Origin: Sulfitobacter alexandrii
Lineage (GTDB): Bacteria > Pseudomonadota > Alphaproteobacteria > Rhodobacterales > Rhodobacteraceae
Direction of reading: 5' to 3'
NCBI RefSeq assembly: GCF_001886735.1
Contig: NZ_CP018076.1
Coordinates: forward strand, 2,170,001-2,234,000
Length of the DNA stretch: 64,000 nt
The notes under the pieces: model-generated
Seen by the model: the letters and a program-made list of their open reading frames with translations, nothing else
What the model was told of the DNA's origin: nothing
Databases searched by the model: none
Shown here: positions 43,057-53,398 of the stretch, in pieces
How positions within the stretch are numbered: position 1 is the stretch's first letter
Layout: each line of letters opens with the position of its first letter
Position numbers and translations under genes: made by a program

Positions 43057-45084
43057 ATGAAGCGCAGCGATATCGTCAATGACCCCAGCATCGGCAACAA
43101 GGCGGAGGCCTTCGAAGCCTTCGACGACATCCCGACCAACCCGAACCTGTCCCGCACCATCGGCGACGTGATCAACGCCCGCTACGGCCGCCGCGACCTG
43201 CTGCGCGGCATGCTGGGCGTGTCCGCCACGACGGCGCTCTTCGGCACCTCGGCGCTCGTCGCCCCACGCCAGGCCGACGCGGCAGCACATGCGGCCAGCC
43301 GCTACGTCTTTGACGAGGTGACGGCGGGCAACGACAAGACCCACCACGTCGCCGAAGGCTACGACGCCGACATCCTGTTGCGGTGGGGCGATCCGATCAC
43401 CGCCGACGCGCCGGAATTCGACGTGATGAACCAGACCGCGGCGGCCCAGCTCAAGCAGTTCGGGTACAACAACGACTATGTGGGCTTTGTCCCCCTGAAC
43501 GACGCGGGCACGCGCGGATTGCTCTGCGTCAACCACGAATACACCAACGAGGAAGTGATGTTCCCCGGGATCGGCCGGCAGGACAGCGTCGACTTCGACG
43601 GCATGACGCCCGAGCTGATCGACATCGAGATGGCCGCCCACGGCGGCACGGTCGTCGAGATCGCGCGCGGCGACGACGGCAAATGGTCGGTGGTGCGCGA
43701 CGGCAAGATGAACCGCCGCATCACCCCGCTGGACACCGAGATGACCTTGAGCGGCCCGGCGGCGGGCCACAAGCGCCTGATGACCAACGATGATCCGACC
43801 GGCACCCGCGTCATCGGGACCATCAACAACTGTGCAGGCGGCATGACGCCCTGGGGCACCTGGCTGATGGCGGAGGAGAATTTCCACGGCTACTTCTGGA
43901 CCGACAATGTCGACGCCGACGGGAAGGCCGTGATCGACAGCGGCAACCCCGAAGCGACCTCCTATGGCCGCTACGGCGTGCCGGGCGCCTGGTACGCCTG
44001 GGGCAAGACGCACGACCGCTGGAACATCGACCGCGAGCCCAACATGCCCAACAAGTTCGGCTGGGTGGTCGAGGTGGACCCGATGGACCCGACATCGACC
44101 CCGGTCAAACACACCGCTCTGGGCCGCTTCCGCCACGAGGGCGCGGAAACGATCGTCGCCTCGGATGGCAGGCTGGTGATCTACATGGGCGACGACAACC
44201 GCTTTGACTACCAGTACAAATACGTTTCGGACGGTACCGTGTCCGACGACCGCGCCGCCAACTCCCGGCTGCTGGAGGAAGGCACGCTCTACGCCGCGCG
44301 TTTCGACGAGGACGGCACGGTCACCTGGCTGCCGCTGGTGCACGGCGAGGGTCCGCTGACGGCGGAAAACGGGTTCAACGATCAGGGCGACGTGATGATC
44401 GACACGCGGATCGCCGCCGACCTGCTGGGGGCGACCCCGATGGACCGCCCCGAGGACGCGCAACCGCGCGGGGACGGCACGGCCTACATCATGCTGACCA
44501 ACAACTCCCGTCGCGAAGAGGCCAACGCCGCCAACCCCCGCCCCGAGAACAACTTTGGCCACATCATCGAGATCAAGGAGGACGGCGGCAACCATTCGGC
44601 CACGTCGGGCACCTGGTCGATCCTGGTCAAGTGCGGCGATCCCGCCGTGGCCGAAGTGGGCGCCCAGTGGAACCCGGAGACCTCGGAGAATGGCTGGTTC
44701 GGTTCGCCCGACAACTGCGCCATCGACGCCGACGGGCGGCTGTGGATCTCGACGGACCAGGGGTCCAACTGGGGCAAGACCGGCAAGTCGGACGGGCTGT
44801 ATGCGCTCGAGACCGAAGGCGACGCGCGGGGAACGTCCAAGCTGTTCTTCCGCTGCCCGGTGGGCGGCGAGATGTGCGGGCCGTATTTCACGGACGACGG
44901 TGAAACGCTTTTCCTCGCGGTGCAGCACCCCGGAACCGACGGGACCAAGGACCTCGCGGGCTTCGAGCGCAATTCGACCTTCGAGGATCCGGCGACCCGC
45001 TGGCCCGACTTTGACCCCGTCATGCCGCCGCGTCCCTCCGTCGTGGTGGTGACGAAGAAGGGCGGCGGCAAGATCGCGGTCTGA
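43057..45084 (+). CDS. phoX: PhoX-family alkaline phosphatase
   Basis: A 675-residue secreted phosphatase of the PhoX (DUF839) type, a calcium/iron enzyme common in marine bacteria. The Tat motif is YGRRDLLRGMLGVSATTALF (residues about 43-62). Domain hallmarks are LLCVNHEYTNEEVMFPG, NNCAGGMTPWGTWLMAEENF, GWVVEVDPMDPTSTPVK, LVIYMGDDNRFDYQYKYVS and PDNCAIDADGRLWISTDQGS. AGAGGAGTCCC precedes the ATG. It is expected to belong to the PhoB regulon; only weak Pho-box-like GTCA/TTACAT half-sites are visible upstream (42981-43010). Confidence 0.93.
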   Translation: MKRSDIVNDPSIGNKAEAFEAFDDIPTNPNLSRTIGDVINARYGRRDLLRGMLGVSATTALFGTSALVAPRQADAAAHAASRYVFDEVTAGNDKTHHVAEGYDADILLRWGDPITADAPEFDVMNQTAAAQLKQFGYNNDYVGFVPLNDAGTRGLLCVNHEYTNEEVMFPGIGRQDSVDFDGMTPELIDIEMAAHGGTVVEIARGDDGKWSVVRDGKMNRRITPLDTEMTLSGPAAGHKRLMTNDDPTGTRVIGTINNCAGGMTPWGTWLMAEENFHGYFWTDNVDADGKAVIDSGNPEATSYGRYGVPGAWYAWGKTHDRWNIDREPNMPNKFGWVVEVDPMDPTSTPVKHTALGRFRHEGAETIVASDGRLVIYMGDDNRFDYQYKYVSDGTVSDDRAANSRLLEEGTLYAARFDEDGTVTWLPLVHGEGPLTAENGFNDQGDVMIDTRIAADLLGATPMDRPEDAQPRGDGTAYIMLTNNSRREEANAANPRPENNFGHIIEIKEDGGNHSATSGTWSILVKCGDPAVAEVGAQWNPETSENGWFGSPDNCAIDADGRLWISTDQGSNWGKTGKSDGLYALETEGDARGTSKLFFRCPVGGEMCGPYFTDDGETLFLAVQHPGTDGTKDLAGFERNSTFEDPATRWPDFDPVMPPRPSVVVVTKKGGGKIAV

Positions 45085-45087
45085 TAC

Positions 45088-45122
45088 GGCAGGCGGCCCC
45101 GTATCAAGCGGGGCCGCCTGCC
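45088..45122. terminator. Strong hairpin between convergent phoX and creatinase genes
   Basis: A perfect 14-bp stem GGCAGGCGGCCCCG / CGGGGCCGCCTGCC closes on a seven-base loop, three bases after the phoX stop and 15 bases before the creatinase stop on the other strand. Neither side has a T-run. It can fold in both transcripts and probably serves as a shared terminator. Confidence 0.7.
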
Positions 45123-45137
45123 CTCGCCCGCGACCTG

Positions 45138-46367
45138 TCAGCCCACCACGTTGTGGGCCGGGCCATAGGGGAATCCGGTGATGTTCTCGGCGCCGTTTTC
45201 GGTGATGATCAGGATGTCGTGTTCGCGGTAGCCACCCGCGCCCGGCCGGCCCTCCGGGATGGTCAGCATCGGTTCCATCGAGATCACCATGCCCGGCTCC
45301 AGCACGGTGTCGATGTCCTCGCGCAGTTCCAGCCCCGCCTCGCGGCCGTAGTAGTGGCTCAGCACACCGAACGAATGGCCGTAGCCGAACGTGCGATACT
45401 GCAACAGGTCCAGTTCGGCGAAGAAGGCGTTGACGCCTGCCGTCACCTCGGCGCAGCTGACGCCGGGCTTGAGCAGACGCATCCCCAGTTCATGCGCGGC
45501 CACGTTCGATTCCCATATCACGCGCGACGCATCGTCGATCTCGCCCACGAAAAGCGTGCGTTCCAGCGCGGTGTAATAGCCGGAAATCATCGGGAAGGTG
45601 TTGAGCGAAAGGATATCCCCCCGCTCGAGCCGGCGTGACGTGACCGGGTTGTGCGCCCCGTCCGTGTTGATGCCGGATTGGAACCACACCCAGGTATCGC
45701 GGTATTCCGCATCCGGAAAGCGGGAGGCGATTTCCAGTTCCATCGCATCGCGGCCCGCCATGGCGATATCGATTTCCCGCGCGCCCACGGCGATGGCATC
45801 CCGGATGGCATAGCCGCCCACGTCGGCCACGGCGGCGCCCGATCGTATCAGCGCGATCTCGGCGGCGGACTTGTGCATCCGCTGCCGCATCGTGTCGGAC
45901 GAAATGTCGATCTTGCGCACCGGCGCGAGGAAGGCGTCGACCTGTGCCATCTGCGCGAGGGTCATGTGATCGGCCTCGTAGCCGACCGCCTTGCCCGCCC
46001 CCGTGACCGACAGGATCGCCCGCCAGTAGTTATCCCGCCGCCAGTCGGTGTAGGTGATGTTGTCGCCGTGCGACCGTCGCCAGGGTTGCGCCGCGTCGAT
46101 GCCAGCGCTGATCGTCACCGCCTCCGTCGCCGTCACGACGAGCGCATAGGGCCGCCCGAATGCGCAATAGAGAAACCCTGAATAGTAGGCGATGTTGTGC
46201 ATCGAGGTCAGCACGCAGGCATCGAGGCCGCGGTCGTTCAGGATGCGGCGCAACCCGGCAAGCCGGGCGTCGTATTCGGCGGGGGCAAAGGGCAGTACCT
46301 TTTCACCTTGATGGAAGCGGTAGAATTCGGGACGCTCCTGCCCCGCGGTCTGTCTTTCGGCGAGCAT
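45138..46367 (-). CDS. Creatinase (creatine amidinohydrolase)
   Basis: Hydrolyses creatine to sarcosine and urea. It has 409 residues of the pita-bread (M24) fold. Key stretches match Pseudomonas creatinase closely: SMHNIAYYSGFLYCAFGRPY, YTDWRRDNYW, FQSGINTDGAHNPVT with the catalytic His239, SGYYTALERTLF, YRTFGYGHSFGVLSHYYGRE and GYREHDILIITENGAENIT. The M24 metal ligands are not retained, as expected for creatinase. ACAGGAG precedes ATG 46367. A 203-base gap separates it from kynU, so it may have its own promoter. The M24-fold DMSP lyase DddP is the main alternative, but these motifs favour creatinase. Confidence 0.88.
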   Translation of the reverse strand: MLAERQTAGQERPEFYRFHQGEKVLPFAPAEYDARLAGLRRILNDRGLDACVLTSMHNIAYYSGFLYCAFGRPYALVVTATEAVTISAGIDAAQPWRRSHGDNITYTDWRRDNYWRAILSVTGAGKAVGYEADHMTLAQMAQVDAFLAPVRKIDISSDTMRQRMHKSAAEIALIRSGAAVADVGGYAIRDAIAVGAREIDIAMAGRDAMELEIASRFPDAEYRDTWVWFQSGINTDGAHNPVTSRRLERGDILSLNTFPMISGYYTALERTLFVGEIDDASRVIWESNVAAHELGMRLLKPGVSCAEVTAGVNAFFAELDLLQYRTFGYGHSFGVLSHYYGREAGLELREDIDTVLEPGMVISMEPMLTIPEGRPGAGGYREHDILIITENGAENITGFPYGPAHNVVG

Positions 46368-46570
46368 CTCGCGTCTCCTGTTCGGGCCGCTGCCGAACCG
46401 GAAAGCCACACCTGTCCCGATCCCGCCTTGCGGCAAACCAAGATCCCGGCGTTCAGGATGTTCTGAAAAGGAGCATCTCCGGCGCGTACCGGCGGCGACG
46501 CCATCGCCAGCCCCGCCGAAAGATTAGCCGAGCGTCAGCCCCCAATCAATCCCGGAAACGTCGCGCACGC

Positions 46571-47761
46571 TCACGTGACGCGCCCGCGCACCTTGTAGGC
46601 ATCGACGTCCCAAAGCTCGTTTTCCATGACGTCGCGCATGATGGCCACGGCGGCGGACACGTCATCGGCGTCAAGGTAGAGCGGGGTGAAGCCGAAACGC
46701 ATGATGTCGGGCGCGCGGAAATCGCCGATCACGCCGCGGTGGATCAGGGCCTGCATGGCGGCGTAGCCGTGCTCGAACCGGAACGACACCTGGCTGCCGC
46801 GCACGGCCGCGTCGCGCGGGCTTGCGAGGGTAAGCTGCGGCACCGCCTTCTCGACTTCCTCGATGAACTGTTCCTGAAGCTCGACGGACGCGGCCCTGAG
46901 ATCGTTCATGTCGACCCCTTCCCAGACCTTCATCGCCTCCTGCAGCGCCGCCATCTGCAGGATCGGGGGTGTGCCGACCCGCATGCGTTCGATCCCCTTG
47001 CCGGGCGCATAGTCGAGGTCGAAGTCGAAGGGCGCGCGGTGCCCCAGCCAACCGCTGAGAGCCGGTTCCGCCTGATCCGCGAGATCGGGCCGGACGTAGA
47101 TGAACGCCGGCGCCCCCGGACCTCCGTTCAGGTACTTGTAGGTGCAGCCGACCGCGAATTCGCAGTTTGACCCCGCCAGATCGACCGGCAGCGCCCCGGC
47201 GGAATGGGCCAGATCCCAGACCATGACCGCGCCTGCCGCATGGGCGGCCTCCGTCATCGGCTTCATCTCGTGCTTGCGGCCAGTCCGGTAATCCACCTCG
47301 GTCAGCATGACCACGGCGACGCTGTCGTCGATGGCGTCCGCCACCTCTTCCGGCGCGACCTTCCTGAGTTCGTAGCCCTGGCCCAGCAACCCGACCAGCC
47401 CCTCCGCTATATAGAGATCGCTGGGGAAGTTGCCCGTGTCGCTGAGGATGACGCGCCTGTCCGGCCGCATCTTCACGGCAGCGGCGAGCGCCTGGTAGAC
47501 CTTGATCGACAGCGTGTCGCCCATCACCACGGATCCGGCCGGCGCGCCGATCAGCCGTCCCACGGCGTCGCCCACCTCCGTCGGCATGGCCATCCAACCC
47601 GCCTGGTTCCACCCCCGGATGAGCATCTGCGCCCATTCCTCGTTCATGACGCCAGACACCCGCGCGGGCACACTCACCGGCATGGGCCCCAGCGAATTGC
47701 CGTCCAGATAGATCACGCCCTCGGGCAGGATAAATTGCTCTTTTCTCAAAACATCAGCCAC
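46571..47761 (-). CDS. kynU: Kynureninase
   Basis: A PLP enzyme that cleaves kynurenine to anthranilate and alanine. It has 396 residues. YLDGNSLGPMPVSVPARV opens the fold, GDTLSIKVYQALAAA and LSDTGNFPSDLYIAEGL follow, Asp is in VWDLAHSAGALPVDL, and the PLP lysine is Lys209 in GCTYKYLNGGPGAPAF. The start is GTG, directly after the TAA of tryptophan dioxygenase, with AGAGGAG nine bases upstream, so it is translationally coupled. Confidence 0.95.
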   Translation of the reverse strand: MADVLRKEQFILPEGVIYLDGNSLGPMPVSVPARVSGVMNEEWAQMLIRGWNQAGWMAMPTEVGDAVGRLIGAPAGSVVMGDTLSIKVYQALAAAVKMRPDRRVILSDTGNFPSDLYIAEGLVGLLGQGYELRKVAPEEVADAIDDSVAVVMLTEVDYRTGRKHEMKPMTEAAHAAGAVMVWDLAHSAGALPVDLAGSNCEFAVGCTYKYLNGGPGAPAFIYVRPDLADQAEPALSGWLGHRAPFDFDLDYAPGKGIERMRVGTPPILQMAALQEAMKVWEGVDMNDLRAASVELQEQFIEEVEKAVPQLTLASPRDAAVRGSQVSFRFEHGYAAMQALIHRGVIGDFRAPDIMRFGFTPLYLDADDVSAAVAIMRDVMENELWDVDAYKVRGRVT

Positions 47762-48589
47762 TTACAGGGCTCCTCTCACGTGCCACAATTCGGGAAACAG
47801 CTCCACTTCGAGCATCTTGCGCAGATAGGCGACGCCACTGGTGCCGCCGGTGCCGCGCTTGAACCCGATGATCCGCTCCACCGTGGTGACATGGTTGAAC
47901 CGCCAGCGGCGGAAATAATCCTCCAGATCGACCAGTTTCTCGGCCAGTTCATAGAGTTCCCAGTGGGTTTCGGGATCTTCGTAGATCTTCTGCCACAGAT
48001 CCTGAACCGCCGGATCCGCCTGCCAGTCGCCTTCGCCGGGTCCGCCCGCCAAGGACGGGACCCCAAGCCGGTCGCAGACCGCCTCGATCGCCACCTGATA
48101 GAGGCTCGGCTGCGCAAGCTCCGCCTTCAGCGCGGCATAGGCGCCTTCCTTGTGCCGGTGCAGCTTCATCAGCGCCCCGATGCGGTTGCCGAGCAGGTAT
48201 TCCACCAACCGGTACTGGTGCGACTGGAACCCGCTCGAGTTCCCGAGGCTTGGCCGGAACGCCGTGTACTCGCTGGGCGTCATCGTGCGCAGCACGTCCC
48301 AGGCGGAATTGAGCTGCTCGAAAATGCGCGCAACCCGCGTCAGCATCTTGAACGCCGGCTGAAGCCTGCCCTCGCGGATCGACGTGCGGGCGGCCTGCAA
48401 CTCGTGGATCGCCAGACGCATCCACAGCTCCGAGGTCTGGTGCTGCACGATGAACAGCATCTCGTCGTGGGCCGTGCTCAGCGGGTGCTGCGCGCTCAGG
48501 ATGCCGTCCAGTCCGAGGTAATCGCCATAGGACATGTCCCTGGCGAAATCCATCTTCGCCCCTTCCGAGGCGCTGTCGAAATCGTTCAT
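47762..48589 (-). CDS. kynA: Tryptophan 2,3-dioxygenase
   Basis: A heme dioxygenase that opens the indole ring of L-tryptophan to N-formylkynurenine. It has 275 residues, slightly short but complete: [37 protein letters not shown] with the distal His50, [19 protein letters not shown], and the heme ligand region [20 protein letters not shown]. Its ATG overlaps the stop of the CoA ligase (ATGA), and kynU follows with no gap. It supplies the upper step of the anthranilate pathway in the same transcript. Confidence 0.96.
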   Translation of the reverse strand: MNDFDSASEGAKMDFARDMSYGDYLGLDGILSAQHPLSTAHDEMLFIVQHQTSELWMRLAIHELQAARTSIREGRLQPAFKMLTRVARIFEQLNSAWDVLRTMTPSEYTAFRPSLGNSSGFQSHQYRLVEYLLGNRIGALMKLHRHKEGAYAALKAELAQPSLYQVAIEAVCDRLGVPSLAGGPGEGDWQADPAVQDLWQKIYEDPETHWELYELAEKLVDLEDYFRRWRFNHVTTVERIIGFKRGTGGTSGVAYLRKMLEVELFPELWHVRGAL

Positions 48590-50205
48590 GTCTTCTCCCG
48601 CAGGGCGAAACGCTGGATCTTGCCGGTCGCGGTCTTCGGCAGTTCATCGACGAAACGGATGTCGCGGGGGTACTTGTAAGGCGCGATTTCGGCCTTCACG
48701 TGATCCTGCAGCAGCTTGACCATGTTCGCATCCCCCGCCGCTCCCTCGACCAGCACCACATGCGCCTGAACGATGGCACCGCGCGCCTCGTCGGGGGCCG
48801 CAACCACCGCGCATTCGCTGACCATCGGATGGCTCAGCAGCGCCGCCTCCACCTCCGGGCCGGCGATATTGTACCCGGCCGAGATGATCATGTCGTCGTT
48901 GCGGGCCGCGAAATGCAGATAGCCGTTCTCGTCCATCGAGAAACTGTCACCCGTGATGTTCCAGCCATCCTTGACATAGACCTTCTGGCGGTCGTCGGCG
49001 AGGTAGCGGCAGCCGGTCGGGCCCCGCACGGCCAGTCGCCCGACCTCTCCGCGCGGCACTTCCGCGCCATCCTCGTCGATCACCCTGGCCTCGTACCCCG
49101 TCACCGGCTTGCCCGTGCAGGCGGCCTTGTGATCGTCGAACCGGTTGGAGATGAAGATGTGAAGCATCTCGGTCGCGCCGATGCCGTCCAGCATCGGCTT
49201 GCCGGTCTTCTTCTTCCAGTCGTGATAGACCGGCGCCGGCAGGGTCTCTCCCGCGCTGACGGCGGCACGCAGCGAACTGAGGTCGGCGCCGTCCTCCATC
49301 GCCTGCAACATCGCGCGGTAGGCGGTGGGCGCGGTGAAGCAGACCGTCGCATTGAATTTTTCAATGATTTCAATCATGTTCGGCGGACTTGCCGTTTCCA
49401 GCAGGGTCGCCGCCGCCCCGAAGCGCAGCGGGAACACCGCCAGCCCGCCCAGGCCAAAGGTGAAGGCCAGCGGCGGTGAGCCGACGAACACATCCTCGGG
49501 CGTGACGCCCAGCACTTCGCGCGCATACCCGTCCGCGATGATCAGCAGGTCGCGGTGAAAGTGCATCGTCGCCTTGGGGCTGCCGGTGGTGCCCGACGTG
49601 AACCCCAGAAGCGCCACGTCGTCGGCCGAGGTCGCCACCGCATCGAACTTCACCGGCTTCTCGAGCGCGAGCCGGTCAAGTTCCGCATCGTGGTTCGACG
49701 TGCCGTCGAACCCCACGACGGTCCTGAGGAAATCGGAGGTCTTGGCGCAGGTCGTCATCTCGTCCATCAGCCGGGTATCGCACAGCGCGTGGCTGATCTC
49801 GGCCTTGTCCACGATCGCCGCCAACTCGCGCGCGCGCAGCATGGGCATGGTGTTCACCACCACGGCGCCCGCCTTGGTCGCAGCCAGCCAGCAGGCCACC
49901 ATCGCCGGGTTGTTGGCAGACCGGATAAGCACGCGATTTCCGGGCCTTACGCCAAGGTCTTCGACCAGCGCACGCGCCAGCTTGTTGGTCCAGTCGGCCA
50001 GTTCCTTGTAGGTGCGCCGCCGCCCGTTCCCGATCAGCGCGGTGTGGTCTCCGAACCCCTTTTCCACCATCGCATCCGTCAGCTCCACGCCGACGTTCAA
50101 CCGGTCCGGATAGGCGAAACCCTCCAGCAGGAAGTCGGGCCAGTCCGCCGGGTCCGGTAGGTTGTCGCGGGTGAAGGTATCGGTATGGGCCGAAGTGCCG
50201 AGCAT
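48586..50205 (-). CDS. 2-aminobenzoate-CoA ligase (benzoate-CoA ligase family)
   Basis: An ATP-dependent CoA ligase of 539 residues. The AMP loop is [21 protein letters not shown]5 is [13 protein letters not shown]8 is [13 protein letters not shown], and the C-terminal lysine is in [12 protein letters not shown]. The sequence resembles the benzoate-CoA ligase subgroup. The gene context (kynureninase, aminobenzoyl-CoA monooxygenase) points to anthranilate as substrate. GGAGGATC precedes ATG 50205. The stop overlaps the tryptophan dioxygenase start by four bases, and the acyl-CoA dehydrogenase stop lies one base upstream. Confidence 0.9.
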   Translation of the reverse strand: MLGTSAHTDTFTRDNLPDPADWPDFLLEGFAYPDRLNVGVELTDAMVEKGFGDHTALIGNGRRRTYKELADWTNKLARALVEDLGVRPGNRVLIRSANNPAMVACWLAATKAGAVVVNTMPMLRARELAAIVDKAEISHALCDTRLMDEMTTCAKTSDFLRTVVGFDGTSNHDAELDRLALEKPVKFDAVATSADDVALLGFTSGTTGSPKATMHFHRDLLIIADGYAREVLGVTPEDVFVGSPPLAFTFGLGGLAVFPLRFGAAATLLETASPPNMIEIIEKFNATVCFTAPTAYRAMLQAMEDGADLSSLRAAVSAGETLPAPVYHDWKKKTGKPMLDGIGATEMLHIFISNRFDDHKAACTGKPVTGYEARVIDEDGAEVPRGEVGRLAVRGPTGCRYLADDRQKVYVKDGWNITGDSFSMDENGYLHFAARNDDMIISAGYNIAGPEVEAALLSHPMVSECAVVAAPDEARGAIVQAHVVLVEGAAGDANMVKLLQDHVKAEIAPYKYPRDIRFVDELPKTATGKIQRFALREKT

Positions 50206-50206
50206 G

Positions 50207-51355
50207 TCATGATCCTCCCAGTGTCTGGCGCGCGATGACGACGCGCTGAACGTCCGACGCGCCCTCGTAGATGCGCAGCGCGCGAATTTCGCGGTAGAGG
50301 CTCTCGACCATCTGGCCATGCCGCACCCCGTCCCCGCCATGCAGCTGCACGGCCTTGTCGATGACCTGCTGGGCATGATCCGTGGCGAAGAGCTTGGCCA
50401 TCGCCGCCTCGCGGGTGACGCGCGGCGCGCCGGAATCCTTGGTCCACGCGGCACGGTAGATCAGCAGGGCACTGGCGTCCACGTCCACCGCCATGTCCGC
50501 GATGTGGCCCTGTACCAACTGAAGGTCGGCCAGGGGCGCGCCCTGCACCTTGCGCGCGGTAACCCGCGCGATCGCCTCGTCCAGCGCCCGGCGCGCAAAG
50601 CCGAGCGCCGCCGCCGCGACGGTGGACCGGAAGACATCCAGCACGGACATGGCGATGCCGAAACCCTTGCCGCTTTCGCCGATCAGGGCCGACCCCGGTA
50701 TCCTGACATTGTCGAAATGCAGCGTCGCAAGGGGGTGTGGCGCGATGGTCTCCAGCCGCTCTTCCACCTCGAGGCCGGGCGTATCGGCGGGCACGACGAA
50801 GGCGGACAACCCCCGCGCGCCCGGCGCCTCACCGGTCCGTGCAAAGACGGTATAGACATCCGCGATGCCGCCATTCGAAATCCAGGTCTTGCGGCCGTTC
50901 AGCACGAAACCGTTGCCGTCCGTTTCCGCCGTCATGGTGGAGCTGGCCACGTCCGATCCCGATTGCGGTTCGGTCAGCGCAAAGGCCGAGATCGCCTCGC
51001 CCGACCGGGTCCTGGGCAGCCAGGCCGCCTGCTGCTCGGGCGTCCCGAAAAGGGAGATCGCCCCGGTTCCCAACCCCTGCATGGCAAAGGCGAAATCGGC
51101 CAGCCCGTCGTGGCGGGCCAGCGTCTCGCGGATCAGGCACAGGCTGCGCACGTCCAGCACCTCGTCGCCCTCGGCGCCGGAGTGGCGCAACCAGCCGCCC
51201 GCCCCGAGCCGCGCCACGAGGTCGCGGCAGGCCGCATCGGTATCGCTGTGATCCACGTCGCCCAGCGTCTCGCCGGCCCATTGGTCCAGCGCATCCGCCA
51301 GCTCGCGATGCCGGTCCTCGAAGAACGGCCAGGTCAGGAAACTCCGGTCAGACAT
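50207..51355 (-). CDS. Acyl-CoA dehydrogenase
   Basis: A 382-residue flavoprotein. [20 protein letters not shown] and [18 protein letters not shown] are the FAD/substrate motifs. The C-terminal [20 protein letters not shown] and [20 protein letters not shown] contain the catalytic-base Glu in IYEGAS. It probably oxidises a non-aromatic ring or ring-opened CoA ester made from anthranilyl-CoA. This role is inferred from context. The gene lies one base from the ligase start and 57 bases after the enoyl-CoA hydratase stop. Confidence 0.9.
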   Translation of the reverse strand: MSDRSFLTWPFFEDRHRELADALDQWAGETLGDVDHSDTDAACRDLVARLGAGGWLRHSGAEGDEVLDVRSLCLIRETLARHDGLADFAFAMQGLGTGAISLFGTPEQQAAWLPRTRSGEAISAFALTEPQSGSDVASSTMTAETDGNGFVLNGRKTWISNGGIADVYTVFARTGEAPGARGLSAFVVPADTPGLEVEERLETIAPHPLATLHFDNVRIPGSALIGESGKGFGIAMSVLDVFRSTVAAAALGFARRALDEAIARVTARKVQGAPLADLQLVQGHIADMAVDVDASALLIYRAAWTKDSGAPRVTREAAMAKLFATDHAQQVIDKAVQLHGGDGVRHGQMVESLYREIRALRIYEGASDVQRVVIARQTLGGS

Positions 51356-51412
51356 GATGCGCATCCCCCGCTTCTTTATGCCAAAAATACTCAAATGCCC
51401 GGCTGGCCATAC

Positions 51413-52213
51413 TCAGTTCCCTTCGAAAACCGGGCGTTCCTTGGCCACGAACGCCTTGTAGGCCCGCTCGAAATCGCCGGTCTGCATGCAGATCGCCTGC
51501 GCCTGCGCCTCGGCCTCGATGGCCTGTTCGATGGACATGGACCATTCCTGCGCCAGCATCGTCTTGGTCATCATGTGGGCGAAGTTCGGCCCGGCCTGGA
51601 TCTTCTTCGCCATTTCCCGCGCCTCGTCCTCCAGCGTATCGGAAGTCACGAGCCGGTTAAAATAGCCCCAGCGCTCGCCCTCCTCGCCCGTCATGGCGCG
51701 CCCGGTGTAGAGCATTTCCGCCGCCCGCGTCTGGCCGATGATGCGGGGCAGGATCGCGCAGGCGCCCATGTCGCACCCTGCGAGGCCGACGCGGGTAAAC
51801 AGGAACGCGGTCTTGGTCTCCGCTGTTGCCAGCCGCAGGTCGGAGGCCATGGAGATGATCGCCCCCGCCCCGGCGCAGACGCCATCGACGGCGGCGACGA
51901 TCGGCTTGCCGCAGTTGACCATCGCCTTGACCAGATCGCCGGTCATGCGGGTGAACTGCAACAGTTCCTTCATGTTCATCTTGGTGAGCGGGCCGATGAT
52001 CTCGTGCACGTCCCCGCCCGAGCTGAAGTTGCCGCCGTTGGAGCCGAAGATCACCACATCCACGTCGTCGGCATAGGCAAGGTCGCGGAACCAGTCGCGC
52101 AGCTCGGCGTAGCTGTCGAAGGTCAGCGGGTTCTTGCGCTCGGGCCGGTCCAGCCGCACGGTGGCGATCCCGTCCTCGATCTCGCAGATGAAATGTTTCA
52201 CGTCACTGCGCAT
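51413..52213 (-). CDS. Enoyl-CoA hydratase/isomerase family protein
   Basis: A 266-residue crotonase-fold protein. The first oxyanion segment is [19 protein letters not shown]. The second is [40 protein letters not shown] is the usual trimer/active-site helix region, with Cys-Asp at a position often held by Glu. This suggests a specialised hydratase or C-C hydrolase for ring cleavage in the anthranilyl-CoA pathway. AAAAGGAG precedes ATG 52213, and the start overlaps the MarR gene end by 11 bases. Confidence 0.9.
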   Translation of the reverse strand: MRSDVKHFICEIEDGIATVRLDRPERKNPLTFDSYAELRDWFRDLAYADDVDVVIFGSNGGNFSSGGDVHEIIGPLTKMNMKELLQFTRMTGDLVKAMVNCGKPIVAAVDGVCAGAGAIISMASDLRLATAETKTAFLFTRVGLAGCDMGACAILPRIIGQTRAAEMLYTGRAMTGEEGERWGYFNRLVTSDTLEDEAREMAKKIQAGPNFAHMMTKTMLAQEWSMSIEQAIEAEAQAQAICMQTGDFERAYKAFVAKERPVFEGN

Positions 52214-52667
52214 CAGCAGTCTCCTTTTCCTTGAATTCGGCGGCGGCGGCAAAGGCTTGAAGCCGTACCGCCATCGCGCGGGCATCGGCCGGGCTGACCC
52301 CGGCCAGCAGGGTGTCGATCCAGTCCTCGTGCGCACGGGCCTGACGGGCGAATTCCTTCTGGCCCGCCGGCGTGAGGCGCAGCATGATGGCACGGCGGTC
52401 GCCGGGAACGGGCGAGCGTTCCACCAGCCCCTCCTCGCTCAGCCTGTCGGCGATCCCCGTGACGTTGCCGTTGGAGACGCGAAGCACGCCGCTGAGCTGG
52501 CTCATCTTGAGCCCCTCGGGGTGGCGCGACAGCGCCGACATCACGTCGAACCGCGGCAGGGTGGTATTGTGTTCGCGACGCAGGTTCTCGCGCAGTTCCT
52601 GCTCGATCCCGCGGACGACCTTGAGCAGCCGCAGCCAGAGGCGCACCCGGTCCTTCGCGGCGGTCAT
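52203..52667 (-). CDS. MarR-family transcriptional regulator of the anthranilyl-CoA operon
   Basis: A 154-residue winged-helix regulator: [20 protein letters not shown], the recognition region [20 protein letters not shown], and the wing [20 protein letters not shown]. Its ATG overlaps the SDR stop (ATGA) and its 3' end overlaps the hydratase start, so it is embedded in the operon it most likely controls. MarR regulators in aromatic-CoA clusters usually repress until a CoA thioester binds. The perfect palindrome at 55735-55753 is the candidate operator. Confidence 0.92.
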   Translation of the reverse strand: MTAAKDRVRLWLRLLKVVRGIEQELRENLRREHNTTLPRFDVMSALSRHPEGLKMSQLSGVLRVSNGNVTGIADRLSEEGLVERSPVPGDRRAIMLRLTPAGQKEFARQARAHEDWIDTLLAGVSPADARAMAVRLQAFAAAAEFKEKETADAQ

Positions 52668-53398
52668 ACCTCGCCCCCCGAGAGCGACAGGGCGTGCCCG
52701 TTCACCGCCGCCGCCGCGTCCGACAACAGGTACATTGCAGCCGCCGCCACTTCGCCGGTCTCGACAAAGCGGTTCTGCGGGCTGGCACTGGCAAGTATCT
52801 TGCGGGCCTCGTCCTCGGTCTTGCCGGTGGATTGCACGATGTTGTCGACGCTGCGCGCCAGCAGAGGCGTGTCGATGAAGCCGGGACAGATCGCGTTGAC
52901 CGTGATGCCCGTCCGCGCCAGTTCGAGCCCCAGCGCGCGGGTCAGCCCCACGACACCGTGCTTGGCCGCGACGTAGCCTGCGACATAGGGATAACCCTTG
53001 AGCCCGGCTGTGGATGCGATGGCGATCAGACGCCCCTTGCCCGCTTCCTTCATGTCGGGCAGCGCCGCCTGCCAGACGTTGAACACGCCGGTGACGTTGA
53101 CCGCCATCATGTCGGCCATGTCCTGCGCAGCGAGCTTGTGGAACGGCGCCGAATGCGCGGCCCCCGCGTTGGCGATGACCCCGGTGATCGGGCCCTGCGC
53201 ATCGCGCGCAGCGGCGAAAGCCGCCCCGACCGCCTCGGCATCGGTGACATCGCAGGTCTGGAAGGGCAGCCCCTGTTCCCTGAGCGGCCCCTCGCGGCGG
53301 CCCATGATGGTGACGGCCGCGCCGCTTCGTGCCACGGCATGGGCGATCTCCGCGCCTACGCCGCTGCCCCCGCCGGTGACGATGACATGGCCCGTCAT
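52664..53398 (-). CDS. Short-chain dehydrogenase/reductase
   Basis: A 244-residue SDR. The nucleotide motif is [13 protein letters not shown] (7-19), IANAG lies near 79, the catalytic Ser in [10 protein letters not shown], and Tyr-Lys in [19 protein letters not shown]. The C-terminus [12 protein letters not shown] is standard. It overlaps the bifunctional monooxygenase/reductase stop by four bases (ATGA). I infer that it oxidises a hydroxyacyl-CoA in the lower anthranilyl-CoA route. Confidence 0.92.
   Translation of the reverse strand: MTGHVIVTGGGSGVGAEIAHAVARSGAAVTIMGRREGPLREQGLPFQTCDVTDAEAVGAAFAAARDAQGPITGVIANAGAAHSAPFHKLAAQDMADMMAVNVTGVFNVWQAALPDMKEAGKGRLIAIASTAGLKGYPYVAGYVAAKHGVVGLTRALGLELARTGITVNAICPGFIDTPLLARSVDNIVQSTGKTEDEARKILASASPQNRFVETGEVAAAAMYLLSDAAAAVNGHALSLSGGEV

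Noticed and set aside
43003..44928. Open frame of 641 codons opposite phoX
   Set aside because: It is a codon-position artefact of the GC-rich phoX gene; the product resembles no family.
45138..46367. DMSP lyase DddP, also an M24-fold enzyme common in this group
   Set aside because: The motifs GINTDGAHNPVT, SGYYTALERTLF and YGHSFGVLSHYYGRE match creatinase much more closely.
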